NCBI GenBank assembly: GCA_021324825.1
Contig: JAJPII010000035.1
Location: 1 to 64,000, forward strand
Direction of reading: 5' to 3'
Source of the DNA: Spartobacteria bacterium
Lineage (GTDB): Bacteria > Verrucomicrobiota > Verrucomicrobiia > Chthoniobacterales > Chthoniobacteraceae
DNA: 64,000 bases
Shown in pieces: positions 34,161 to 42,260 of the stretch. The position numbers and the translations under genes are program-made. A model generated the notes under the pieces. It saw only the letters and a program-made list of their open reading frames with translations, was not told where the DNA came from and ran no database searches. Every line of letters begins with the position of its first letter. Position 1 is the first letter of the stretch.

Positions 34161-35045
34161 CTACAAATCGACCGGTTCGCGCAGGACGAGCTGGAGGTAC
34201 TCGCGGTAGTCGTTTTTGGGAAGCGTGTTGATCAGGGCTTCGAAGCCGTCTTTGTCGATGAATCCCATGTTGAAGGCGATTTCTTCCAGGCAGGCGACTC
34301 GCAGGCCCTGCCGGTGTTCGATGGTCGCTATGTAGTTGCTCGCTTCCAGCAGGCTTTCCTGCGTGCCGGTGTCCAGCCATGCCATGCCGCGGCTGAGTTG
34401 TTTTACATACAGTTCCTTGCGCCGGAGATACTCGATGTTCACGTCGGTTATTTCCAGTTCCCCGCGCGCGGAGGGTTTCAGGTTCCGGCAGATCTCGACG
34501 ACCTGGTTGTCGTAGACGTAGAGGCCGGGCACGGCGTAATGGCTTTTCGGAGCTTTCGGCTTTTCCTCCAGGCTCAGGGCGCGGCCCTCGGCGTCGAATT
34601 CCACCACGCCGTAGCGCTCCGGGTCCCGCACCTTGTAGGCGAAGATGCAGGCGCCGCTTTCCGCGGCGAGCGCGGCGCGGAAGAAGTCGAGGCTTCCGTA
34701 AAAGATGTTGTCCCCGAGGATGAGGGTGACCGGCGAGTCGCCGATGAAATCCGCGCCGATCAAAAATGCCTGCGCGATGCCGGCCGGTTTGGGCTGCTCG
34801 GCGTATTCGATGCGCATCCCCCAGCGCGCGCCGTCGCCGAAGAGGTCGCGGAAGCGCGGCAAGTCCTTGGGCGTGGAGATGATGAGCACGTCCCGGATGC
34901 CGCCAAGCATCATGGTCGCCATCGGATAATAGATCATCGGCTTGTTGTAGATCGGGAGCAGTTGCTTGCAGACGATCTGGGTCAGGGGGTAGAGCCGCGA
35001 GCCGGCTCCGCCCGCGAGGATTATTGCTTTGTTGGGGTGCTTCAT
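34161..35045 (-). CDS. rfbA: Glucose-1-phosphate thymidylyltransferase
   Basis: A 294-residue nucleotidyltransferase of the RmlA short type. The signature loop [14 protein letters not shown] stands at the N-terminus, with [46 protein letters not shown] and [17 protein letters not shown] all conserved. It makes dTDP-glucose from dTTP and glucose 1-phosphate, the first step to dTDP-rhamnose. ATG at 35045 matches the family N-terminus [13 protein letters not shown]. It is convergent with the RmlC-like gene; rmlB and rmlD are not in this window. Confidence 0.95.
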   Translation of the reverse strand: MKHPNKAIILAGGAGSRLYPLTQIVCKQLLPIYNKPMIYYPMATMMLGGIRDVLIISTPKDLPRFRDLFGDGARWGMRIEYAEQPKPAGIAQAFLIGADFIGDSPVTLILGDNIFYGSLDFFRAALAAESGACIFAYKVRDPERYGVVEFDAEGRALSLEEKPKAPKSHYAVPGLYVYDNQVVEICRNLKPSARGELEITDVNIEYLRRKELYVKQLSRGMAWLDTGTQESLLEASNYIATIEHRQGLRVACLEEIAFNMGFIDKDGFEALINTLPKNDYREYLQLVLREPVDL

Positions 35046-35087
35046 CGGTGAGAGGTTTGATCGCAAATACGGTTGCCGGGCGTCAAG

Positions 35088-36320
35088 TCACTTCGGAGCA
35101 CGAATTGCGCCATAATACGCCGCCAGCCCTTCCGCCAGGGCGTCCGCATACTCGTGGAAAATGCTCTTCCTCTGATCCCGCAGCCCCTCGTAGTCGCCCA
35201 TCTGGATGCGGTCGAAGGCGGGTTTGCTGTTCATCACGTACGCCTCGATGTAGATGACCGGGTTGCGATAGAGGCGGTTCGCCAAAAGGTTGCGGGTCCA
35301 GAGATACGGGTTGCCAGGAACCTGGCGCGCGTTGCCCGCGGCGTATGCGTAGGGAGGCAGCCCCGTGTCGCGCGCGAGCGCTTCGGCCACGCAGGGCGCC
35401 ACCGCGGCTTCGGTGTCGTGGCAGCGTTCCAGCAGGCGGATGAGCATCTCTTCGCGCACGTCGTCGAGGTCGAGTTCCGCCGGGCTGTAACAGCCGTTCA
35501 GCAGGACGTGGAGGTGGTTCTTGTCCGTGAGCCGCGGTTGCGCGGGGTCTTCCCCCCACGGTTCGGCGTTGAAGTGCAGGCAAAGGGTCAGGTCGGGTTT
35601 CAGCTTGTCGTTTACCAAGGCCGCGCGCTGCCGGATTTCACTTATCCGGTAAAAAAGCAGTTCGCTCTCCCATTGGATCGAGTTCTGTTTCAGCGGGTCG
35701 GACGGGCCGTCGTAGCGCTCGCGGACGAAGAGAAACTTCTTGCGCTTCAGTTCCTCCGCGGCGGCCTTGCGCAAGGTTTCGGGGCGCTCGCTTGTCGCGG
35801 GTTCATCCGAAGTCCGCACCATGGAAACGGCGGCGCCGAGCGCGGCGAGGTTCTTTTCGAGATGCCGCGCGACGAGCAAGGTCATGTCGCCTTCGGCCAC
35901 GGGTTTGCTGTTTTCTATCTGGAACCAGCGCTCTTCCATTTGCGCCCATTTGCCGCCCAGGTGTCCCGGGTCGAGCGCGATGTTCACCCCTTCCAGCGGG
36001 CGGGCGGGAGCGGTCAGCGGCGGCAGTTCCTTCGCGGAGCGCCAATACCTCGGGGGCGGTTTCGGGGTCGCGGCGAAGCGGAGTTCATACTGGCCCGACG
36101 CGCCTGTTTTTATAAGCGCGGAGTTTGGTTGGATCCGGATGGGCGCGCCGTCCGGAGCGTAAACGGTCTGGAGAAGCCGGGTGAAGTCTTCGCGGGTTAT
36201 CGTTTCCTGAAAAGCGTCGAGCCGCGACCAGTCGGGCGCCGGAGCCAGAGGACTCAGGTTTTGCGCGCCCGCCGCGGCGGCAAGGAACATAAACCAGAGC
36301 GCTTGTTGAGGCCGGGCCAT
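35088..36320 (-). CDS. N-acetylmuramoyl-L-alanine amidase (Amidase_3 type)
   Basis: A 410-residue exported protein (signal peptide 1-19, ending AGAQ). The Amidase_3 zinc hydrolase domain begins at VNIALDPGHLGGKWAQMEER: H120 and E129 or E130 are zinc ligands and LCLHFNAE supplies H249. The ending EAYVMNSKPAFDRIQ resembles the final conserved region with the catalytic Glu. It should cut the lactyl-L-alanine bond of peptidoglycan during division or remodelling. The insert between the first and second zinc ligands (about 135-245) is longer than in AmiC. The gene diverges from the YmdB-like gene 18 bases away. Confidence 0.85.
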   Translation of the reverse strand: MARPQQALWFMFLAAAAGAQNLSPLAPAPDWSRLDAFQETITREDFTRLLQTVYAPDGAPIRIQPNSALIKTGASGQYELRFAATPKPPPRYWRSAKELPPLTAPARPLEGVNIALDPGHLGGKWAQMEERWFQIENSKPVAEGDMTLLVARHLEKNLAALGAAVSMVRTSDEPATSERPETLRKAAAEELKRKKFLFVRERYDGPSDPLKQNSIQWESELLFYRISEIRQRAALVNDKLKPDLTLCLHFNAEPWGEDPAQPRLTDKNHLHVLLNGCYSPAELDLDDVREEMLIRLLERCHDTEAAVAPCVAEALARDTGLPPYAYAAGNARQVPGNPYLWTRNLLANRLYRNPVIYIEAYVMNSKPAFDRIQMGDYEGLRDQRKSIFHEYADALAEGLAAYYGAIRAPK

Positions 36321-36338
36321 TCGTATTAGATTGGGCTG

Positions 36339-37154
36339 ATGCTAAAAATTCTCTTTCTCGGCGACGTCACGGGCGAGCCGGGGCGCAGGGCGGTCATCGA
36401 GTCCGTCCCGCGGTTAAAGAAGGAGCGTCACATCGATTTCGTCATCGTCAATGGCGAGAATGCCGCCGCCGGACGCGGCATCACGCCCAGGATAACCATC
36501 GACCTGCTGCGGGCGGGCGTGTCGGTCGTGACCACGGGGGATCATATCTGGGACCAAAAGGAGATCATCCCGTACATCGACACGGAGCCGCGGTTGCTGA
36601 GACCGGTCAACTATCCCGAGAAAACGCCGGGCCAGGGTTCCGTCATCCTCGAGACGGCCAAGGGGAAGGTGGCGGTCCTCAATGTCCAGGGGCGCACCTT
36701 CATGCTGCCGATCCTGGAGAATCCCTTCCGCATCCTGCGCGAGGAAGTCGAGCGTTTGCGGCGCGAGACGAACGTCATCTTCGTGGACGCCCACGCCGAG
36801 ACGACCAGCGAGAAGATCGCGATCGGCCGTTTCCTGGACGGCGCGGTATCCGCAGTCGTCGGCACGCACACGCACGTCCAGACGGCGGACGAAACCATCT
36901 TTCCCGGGGGCACGGCGTTCCTGTGCGACGCGGGGATGTGCGGCCCCACCGAGTCGATCCTCGGGCGGGAGATCCAGCCGATCATCGCGCGGTTCATGAC
37001 GAACATGCCGGCGCCATTTCCCGTGGCGCACGGCGCGGTGAGGCTGCGCGGCGCGTTGATAGACATCGACGAAAGCACGGGCCGGGCGCATGCGATAACC
37101 CGGTTCGACGAGCCCTTCGAACCCGGGGAAGAGAAGGCTGTTTCCAAGCCATGA
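36339..37154 (+). CDS. ymdB: YmdB-like calcineurin-fold phosphoesterase
   Basis: A 271-residue metallophosphoesterase with the YmdB signature: FLGDVTGEPGRRAV at the N-terminus, VIVNGENAAAGRGIT, VVTTGDHIWDQKEI and the C-terminal VVGTHTHVQTADE and GAVRLRGALIDID. Relatives such as Bacillus YmdB cleave 2',3'- or 3',5'-cyclic nucleotides in a di-iron site and affect motility and biofilm switching. The usual length is about 265. It heads a plus-strand set continuing to the ECF sigma factor, with a gap of about 120 bases. Confidence 0.9.
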   Translation: MLKILFLGDVTGEPGRRAVIESVPRLKKERHIDFVIVNGENAAAGRGITPRITIDLLRAGVSVVTTGDHIWDQKEIIPYIDTEPRLLRPVNYPEKTPGQGSVILETAKGKVAVLNVQGRTFMLPILENPFRILREEVERLRRETNVIFVDAHAETTSEKIAIGRFLDGAVSAVVGTHTHVQTADETIFPGGTAFLCDAGMCGPTESILGREIQPIIARFMTNMPAPFPVAHGAVRLRGALIDIDESTGRAHAITRFDEPFEPGEEKAVSKP

Positions 37155-37272
37155 GACGCCGCCCATGCATCTGCGCGGCGCTTTTCGGCGTCCTATGGAT
37201 GTGTTCGCATGCGAATCGAGCGCCTTTTTATTCCCTATCGAAACGCCCCGCCAAGCCAGGGTTCCGCGCGGC

Positions 37273-37809
37273 ATGAGTGACGATTCCGAGCTTCTCGAAC
37301 GGATCAAGGCCGGGGACGAGAGCGCTTTCTCGGAATTCTACGACCGCATGGCGCCGCTGCTTTTCGGCCTCGTTTTCAAAATCCTCAATGACGCCCGGGA
37401 AGCGGAGGACGTCATCCAGGAAGGGTTCCTGATGGTGTGGAAAAAGGCCGCTTCCTACGACTCCGCGCGGAGCAGTCCTTCGACCTGGGTGACGATGATC
37501 TTCCGCCACAAGGCGATCGACAGGCTCCGCGCGCGCGAACGCCGGAGCCGCGGCATGGAGAGAGCCGCTCTCGAACCGACCGCTTGCCACGACGAAGGCG
37601 AAGCCGTCCTGCAAAACGAGGTTGGCGCCGCCGTGCGCGCGGCCCTGGAAAGGCTGCCCGGCGAACAGCGGGACGCCATCGTGGCCGCATTCTTCTCGGG
37701 GATGACGCAACTTGAGATTTCGGAAAAAACGGGCGCGCCGCTCGGGACCGTGAAGGCGCGGATTCGCAGGGGGCTGCTGAAGCTGCGGGAACATCTGGGG
37801 GGCCTATGA
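37273..37809 (+). CDS. ECF RNA polymerase sigma factor
   Basis: A 178-residue sigma70 family ECF factor with only regions 2 and 4. Region 2 contains FSEFYDRMAPLLFGLVFKIL and DVIQEGFLMVWKKA. Region 4 contains LPGEQRDAIVAAFFSGMTQLEISEKTGAPLGTVKARIRRGLLKL, a helix-turn-helix that reads the -35 element. The start at MSDDSELLERIKAGDESAF was chosen because it matches ECF N-termini; an open frame extends 36 codons upstream with no family match. The stop overlaps the start of the anti-sigma gene as ATGATGG. Confidence 0.9.
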   Translation: MSDDSELLERIKAGDESAFSEFYDRMAPLLFGLVFKILNDAREAEDVIQEGFLMVWKKAASYDSARSSPSTWVTMIFRHKAIDRLRARERRSRGMERAALEPTACHDEGEAVLQNEVGAAVRAALERLPGEQRDAIVAAFFSGMTQLEISEKTGAPLGTVKARIRRGLLKLREHLGGL

Positions 37810-38486
37810 TGGACGAGCAACTGGAGGAACGGGCTTCCCTTTATGTATTTGGACTTCTCGAAGGAGAGGAGGCGCGCCGCTTTGAAGAGGAACGGCGGTC
37901 CAACCCCGAACTCGCGCGCTTCGTCGCGGAGATGGAGGAAACCGCGGCCTCGCTCGCGCATGCCGCCGGGCCGCGAACGCCGCCGCCGGAATTGAAGGCG
38001 CGGCTGCTTGGGCAAATCCAGCCGGTCGTTCCCGCCCGACGGCCGGACTGGCTGCCGTGGGCGCTCGCGGCTTGCCTGGCGCTCCTTGCGGGCGGCTTCG
38101 GCATGGAATGCTCGCGGTTGCAGCGCCAACTGGAGGCCGCGCGCGAGCAAGACGAACTCTCGCAGATACGGATAGCCACGCTCGATTCGATGGTCCAAGG
38201 GTCGCCCAAGGGCGTTGCCGTCGTGGCGTGGGATGGCGCGCGGCAGGAGGGAATCATCAAGGTTCAAAATATGCCCCGGCCAAAGGCGGATCAGGATTAC
38301 CAGCTCTGGGTTTTCGATCCGCAATACCGGTTGCCGGTCAACGCCGGCGTCTTCCATCTGGAGGATGGCCGGGCTTCCTTCAAGCCGCAACAGCCGGTTC
38401 ATTCGGCGGACAAATTCGCCGTAACGCTCGAACGCAAGGGCGGGGAGCCGCAACACAAGGGCCCCGTCGTGCTGCTTGGCAATTAA
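37806..38486 (+). CDS. RskA-type anti-sigma factor
   Basis: A 226-residue membrane protein. The N-terminal region EERASLYVFGLLEGEEARRFEEE is a zinc-free anti-sigma domain of the RskA family. One membrane helix follows at about 80-98 (LPWALAACLALLAGGFGM). The periplasmic C-terminal RskA domain has VVAWDGARQEGIIKVQNMP and DYQLWVFDPQYRLPVNAGVF. It should hold the preceding sigma factor at the membrane until proteolysed. The tail overlaps the last four bases of the convergent glycosyltransferase gene. Confidence 0.88.
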   Translation: MMDEQLEERASLYVFGLLEGEEARRFEEERRSNPELARFVAEMEETAASLAHAAGPRTPPPELKARLLGQIQPVVPARRPDWLPWALAACLALLAGGFGMECSRLQRQLEAAREQDELSQIRIATLDSMVQGSPKGVAVVAWDGARQEGIIKVQNMPRPKADQDYQLWVFDPQYRLPVNAGVFHLEDGRASFKPQQPVHSADKFAVTLERKGGEPQHKGPVVLLGN

Positions 38487-40036
38487 CGCGGCGCCTGTGG
38501 CACCCAAAGGCAGAAGCGGACGCCGTCCACGTTCACGATCCGCTCGGACTCCTTTCCGAGATTCGAAAGAATCTCGGACGCGCCGGGCGCGTGCATCCAG
38601 ATAACGCCGCCGGAATGCCCCGGCACTTCCGCCTGCTTCCATTCGTCGAAGGTGGAGAGATTCGTCACGACGGTGCGCTGCGCATAATAAGGCACGTTGC
38701 TGTCGTAAGGATCGAAATTGCAGAGCACCACGGCGTCGGGCGGGAACGTGCGCCCTATAAGCCTGCCGACGTCGGGGATGAGCGTCTTCGGCTCGGGCGT
38801 GTCGCCGTCGAGGATTTCGAATTGGGAATCGAACTTCAGCGCCGCCGGATAACCCGTGAGCGCCAGCAACGCCAGCACCATGCAGACAATGAGGCTGCCC
38901 ATCCTCGCCAGCGCCATCTCGCGCACGAGGCCGCCCATCCAGATAACGAAAGCATTGAGCGCCACGCCCCCCATCATCGCCACCGGCGCGGTGAAATAAA
39001 ACCCGGCGAAGTCATGGATGAAGGAAGCGTTTCGAAACCCGACCATATAGCCCAAATCCAGCACGAAGAGGCAGCCGGCGGCCCCCGCGAGATACCGGGA
39101 GCCTTCCAGGTGGCGTTGGCGGCGAAAGAAATAGATCGTCCCCGCGATCGCCAGCGCCCATTGGAACAAAGGGATCAGCCCGATAAGGGAGAAAAAAACC
39201 GTGCTGGTCCATTGGCCCCAGGTGAACGCGGTCCCCGTCGCGCCCTGGCGGCCCAGCCTGAACAGGAACGCGTGTCCGGCGTCGCTCCACGCCTCGGGGT
39301 CCACATGGTGGATTTGCAGCAGGAACACGGCGCCGGAAAGCGCGGCCAGCGCCAGCACCAGCGCGGGCCAGCCCCGTTTAGGACCGGCGCCGAGAAAGTA
39401 AAATGCAATCAGCAGCGCGAAAAAATAGCCCGTCCATTCCGTCCAGAGTCCAAAGAAAATAGCGACGAACAGGAGAACGCGCCAGACCGGCCTGCCGGTT
39501 TGCTGCCAGTAGCGCAAGACTAGCAGAGCGGTCACCATCCAGAACAGCGCCACGGGTTCGAAGTTCACCATCTCGCCGTAATGCAACTCCATCGGGAGCG
39601 TGGCGAAAATGCCGGCGGCCAGCGTCGCCGTCCGCGCGCCCGCGCAATGCCTCACGAGCAGCCACAGGAAGCAGAGCGTCAGCAGGGAGGCGCCGATAGG
39701 CACGAGGCGCGCGACCCACTCCTTTTCACCCAGGATCGAGAACATGCCGGCAACCGTCAGCGGCAGGAGGCAGGGATGGTGCACGTAGTAGCCATCCGGC
39801 GGAATCGGCAGCGGGCCGAAGTACAAGACCGCGGGCACGCAGGCGGTCGCGACCAGACCGGCGCGGAGATAATTATGCGCGGCCTGGGAATAGATCGCGC
39901 CGTTGTAGTTATCCTCGAGGGTCCACGGCGCGGCAAGGTCGTGGGAGAGCGCGAGAACGAGAAAGAGCGCCACAGGCAGCAACCCCCATCTCCAATAGCG
40001 GGAGGAAGGGTGGGGGATCGACGGGTCTTTGGACAC
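38483..40036 (-). CDS. Polytopic membrane glycosyltransferase (ArnT/PMT-like)
   Basis: About 517 residues with at least eleven membrane segments and a short soluble C-terminus. The first large periplasmic loop holds LEDNYNGAIYSQAAHNYLR, where GT39/GT83 enzymes have their catalytic acidic pair, and CAGARTATLAAGIFATLPMELHYGE is typical of the ArnT/PMT superfamily. These enzymes move sugars from polyprenyl phosphate to lipid or protein acceptors in the periplasm. GTG at 40036 is a likely start; an open frame runs to 40162. The acceptor is unknown. It lies 148 bases downstream of pgsA on the same strand. Confidence 0.75.
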   Translation of the reverse strand: MSKDPSIPHPSSRYWRWGLLPVALFLVLALSHDLAAPWTLEDNYNGAIYSQAAHNYLRAGLVATACVPAVLYFGPLPIPPDGYYVHHPCLLPLTVAGMFSILGEKEWVARLVPIGASLLTLCFLWLLVRHCAGARTATLAAGIFATLPMELHYGEMVNFEPVALFWMVTALLVLRYWQQTGRPVWRVLLFVAIFFGLWTEWTGYFFALLIAFYFLGAGPKRGWPALVLALAALSGAVFLLQIHHVDPEAWSDAGHAFLFRLGRQGATGTAFTWGQWTSTVFFSLIGLIPLFQWALAIAGTIYFFRRQRHLEGSRYLAGAAGCLFVLDLGYMVGFRNASFIHDFAGFYFTAPVAMMGGVALNAFVIWMGGLVREMALARMGSLIVCMVLALLALTGYPAALKFDSQFEILDGDTPEPKTLIPDVGRLIGRTFPPDAVVLCNFDPYDSNVPYYAQRTVVTNLSTFDEWKQAEVPGHSGGVIWMHAPGASEILSNLGKESERIVNVDGVRFCLWVPQAPR

Positions 40037-40184
40037 GAGGAATATTTGCCGGGAAAACGCGGCCCGTTCAATGGCGAAAAGTTTGCCGATTTTAACTTGA
40101 ATGAAACTTGGGGACTCCAGTCCGATAAGACACAAAACCACCAGCACCGCCGGCTCCGGCAATAAAAAGGACCAGGACGACTCG

Positions 40185-40832
40185 TCAGCTCACCCGGGCG
40201 CCGGATTTTGATTTGGCTTCGCCGTGGCCGGAGGCCTGGAGCTGGGCGATGCCGTCCATGACGTAGCCAATGCCGGAGACGAACGTAAAGAGTCCGGCGA
40301 GGGCCACGGTAATATCCAGGAAATCGTAGCGGAGGGTCATGCCCGCCGGGTGGATCGTGCGGTGAAACGGGTTTAGCTGGAGAAGGACGCATGCGATCGC
40401 GGTCATCTGCGCGACGGTCGCGGTCTTTCCGAGCCAGCTTGGCCGCACGCGCACCGTTCCCACGAGGTAATGCAGGATGACCGTGCCGCTGACGACCACC
40501 GCGTCGCGCGCGATGACCAGCACCGGGAACCAGACGGGGAATTCGTAGCCCCAGTTGCTGAAACTGAGCGTGATGATGCCCGCGAGCAGAAGGCCCTTGT
40601 CCGCGATGGGGTCCAGGATTACGCCGAGCTGGCTCTTCTGGTTGTAACGGCGGGCGATGTATCCGTCGAGGCCGTCGCTCGCGGAGGCCAGGAGGAAGAT
40701 CGCGATGGCGCTGTAGCGCTGCCACGGCTGCGGATCGTGATCCCGCACACCCCTGCCGTAATAGATGGCCATCATGATGAAAACGGGGATCATGAGGATC
40801 CTCGTCACCGTGATTTTGTTGGCGGTCGTCAT
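40185..40832 (-). CDS. pgsA: CDP-alcohol phosphatidyltransferase, probably phosphatidylglycerophosphate synthase
   Basis: A 215-residue membrane enzyme with six helices. The signature D53-x2-D56-G57-x2-A60-R61-x8-G70-x3-D74-x3-D78 is complete, the metal- and CDP-diacylglycerol-binding core of the family. N-terminal NKITVTRILMIPVF is typical of PgsA. It would make phosphatidylglycerophosphate, but a phosphatidylinositol- or cardiolipin-type relative cannot be excluded. It diverges from bcp by 34 bases. Confidence 0.85.
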   Translation of the reverse strand: MTTANKITVTRILMIPVFIMMAIYYGRGVRDHDPQPWQRYSAIAIFLLASASDGLDGYIARRYNQKSQLGVILDPIADKGLLLAGIITLSFSNWGYEFPVWFPVLVIARDAVVVSGTVILHYLVGTVRVRPSWLGKTATVAQMTAIACVLLQLNPFHRTIHPAGMTLRYDFLDITVALAGLFTFVSGIGYVMDGIAQLQASGHGEAKSKSGARVS

Positions 40833-40866
40833 CGCGCTTCGTTATCAAACGTGAAACACTATCCAA

Positions 40867-41343
40867 ATGCAAACGATACAGGTTGGCGACCCGGCCCCGC
40901 CGTTCAGCGCGCTGGCGGTAGGCGGAGTATGCGGCGCGGGTAAACGCGTCTCCCTCGAGGATTTCAAGGGGCGTCCCCTCGTGCTCTACTTCTACCCGAA
41001 GGACGACACGCCCGGCTGCACCACGCAGGCCTGCGGCTTGCGGGACGAATGGGAAAGCCTCGGGAACAAGGCCGTCCTGTTCGGGGTCAGCCCGGACGGC
41101 GCGGAGTCGCACCGGAAGTTCATCGCGAAATTCAACCTGCCGTTCCCGCTCCTGAGCGACGAGTCGCGAGAGATGGCGGAGGCCTACGGCGTCTGGGTTG
41201 AGAAGAGCATGTACGGCAAAAAATACATGGGCGTCGAACGCTCGACCTTCGTCATCGACGGGGAGCAGAAGATCAAGGCGATCTTCCGCAAAGTGAAACC
41301 CGACGAGCACGCCGGGCAATTGGCGGCTATATTCAGGGAATGA
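40867..41343 (+). CDS. bcp: Bcp-type thiol peroxiredoxin
   Basis: A 158-residue atypical 2-Cys peroxiredoxin. The peroxidatic C51 lies in FYPKDDTPGCTTQACGLRD, with the resolving C56 five residues on, the pattern of E. coli Bcp/PrxQ. It reduces hydrogen peroxide and organic hydroperoxides with thioredoxin in the cytosol. Its stop overlaps the start of the next gene by four bases (ATGA). Confidence 0.95.
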   Translation: MQTIQVGDPAPPFSALAVGGVCGAGKRVSLEDFKGRPLVLYFYPKDDTPGCTTQACGLRDEWESLGNKAVLFGVSPDGAESHRKFIAKFNLPFPLLSDESREMAEAYGVWVEKSMYGKKYMGVERSTFVIDGEQKIKAIFRKVKPDEHAGQLAAIFRE

Positions 41344-42260
41344 ACCTCCTGCAGCTTTACGACAAGCTGGAAAAGCTTGTCGGGATGCTCCCCTCGGCCT
41401 TGCAAAAGCCGATCCTGCACGAGATCACCCCCGTCAAGAATCTGTTTCTCGCCCGCCGCGCGCCGCGGCTGGCGTTGATCGGGGAAGGGGGCCGCGCCTT
41501 GCTCGATACGCTCTTTGGCGCGAATTGGCTGGACTCCATCCGCGTCGTGCCGCCGAATGCTTTCGCAAACGAACCGCCCGACATCTTTCTTCTCACGGCG
41601 CCGGTTGATCTCGAATCCGCCAGCCGGGCCGTCGCGTCCGCGCCCGCCGGGGTTATCGCGATCGACGCCGGCCCGAACCTCCCGCCGATGCTCGCGGAAC
41701 GCCTGCTGGCGAACTTCGTCTCGCCGGTCGAAAAACAGGCGCTGGCCGAGGCTATCCTCGAAGCGCTGCCGGACAACGCGCGGCTGGAGATGGCCAGGAT
41801 TTCCGGCGTCCGCTCCGTGCAGAACCGGATCGCGAAGGCGCTCATCCAATCGACCACGGCCATCTGCACCGCGGTCGGGACGCAACCGATTCCGCTGGCG
41901 GACTTCCCCATCCTGCTTTCGCTGCAAGCCGCGCTCGTCGCGGCCATCATGTATGTCAGCGGACGCCCGTTGAGCCTGCGCCTGGCGGGCGAATTCCTCG
42001 CCGCGCTGGGCGCGAACGTCGGGGTTGGCATCGTGCTGCGCGAGGGGTCGCGCTCCCTGTTGAAGCTTCTGCCCGGCTGGGGAGACGCCGTTTCGGGGGC
42101 CATCGCCGGAGCGGGAACCTACGCGATTGGAAAAGCCGCGGCGGCTTATTTCATAGAAGGCGTCTCGCTCGCGGACGCGCGCCGGATTTTCAAGAGCCGC
42201 CGCGCTAGCGCGCCAAGAGCCGGGGATTATCCGAAGGCGGACCTTCCAGGGCGCGAATGA
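41340..42260 (+). CDS. DUF697-like membrane protein with degenerate GTPase-like domain
   Basis: A 306-residue protein. The C-terminal half (about 165-285) has the hydrophobic helices of DUF697, including PIPLADFPILLSLQAALVAAIMYVSG and LLPGWGDAVSGAIAGAGTYAIG. That domain commonly follows Era-like or dynamin-like GTPase domains. Here the N-terminal half reads APRLALIGEGGRALLDTLFG, with GEGGRA where a P-loop GxxxxGKS would stand, so nucleotide binding is probably lost. It is coupled to bcp by an ATGA overlap. Its 3' end overlaps nuoN by 56 bases tail to tail. A role in membrane organisation is a guess. Confidence 0.65.
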   Translation: MNLLQLYDKLEKLVGMLPSALQKPILHEITPVKNLFLARRAPRLALIGEGGRALLDTLFGANWLDSIRVVPPNAFANEPPDIFLLTAPVDLESASRAVASAPAGVIAIDAGPNLPPMLAERLLANFVSPVEKQALAEAILEALPDNARLEMARISGVRSVQNRIAKALIQSTTAICTAVGTQPIPLADFPILLSLQAALVAAIMYVSGRPLSLRLAGEFLAALGANVGVGIVLREGSRSLLKLLPGWGDAVSGAIAGAGTYAIGKAAAAYFIEGVSLADARRIFKSRRASAPRAGDYPKADLPGRE

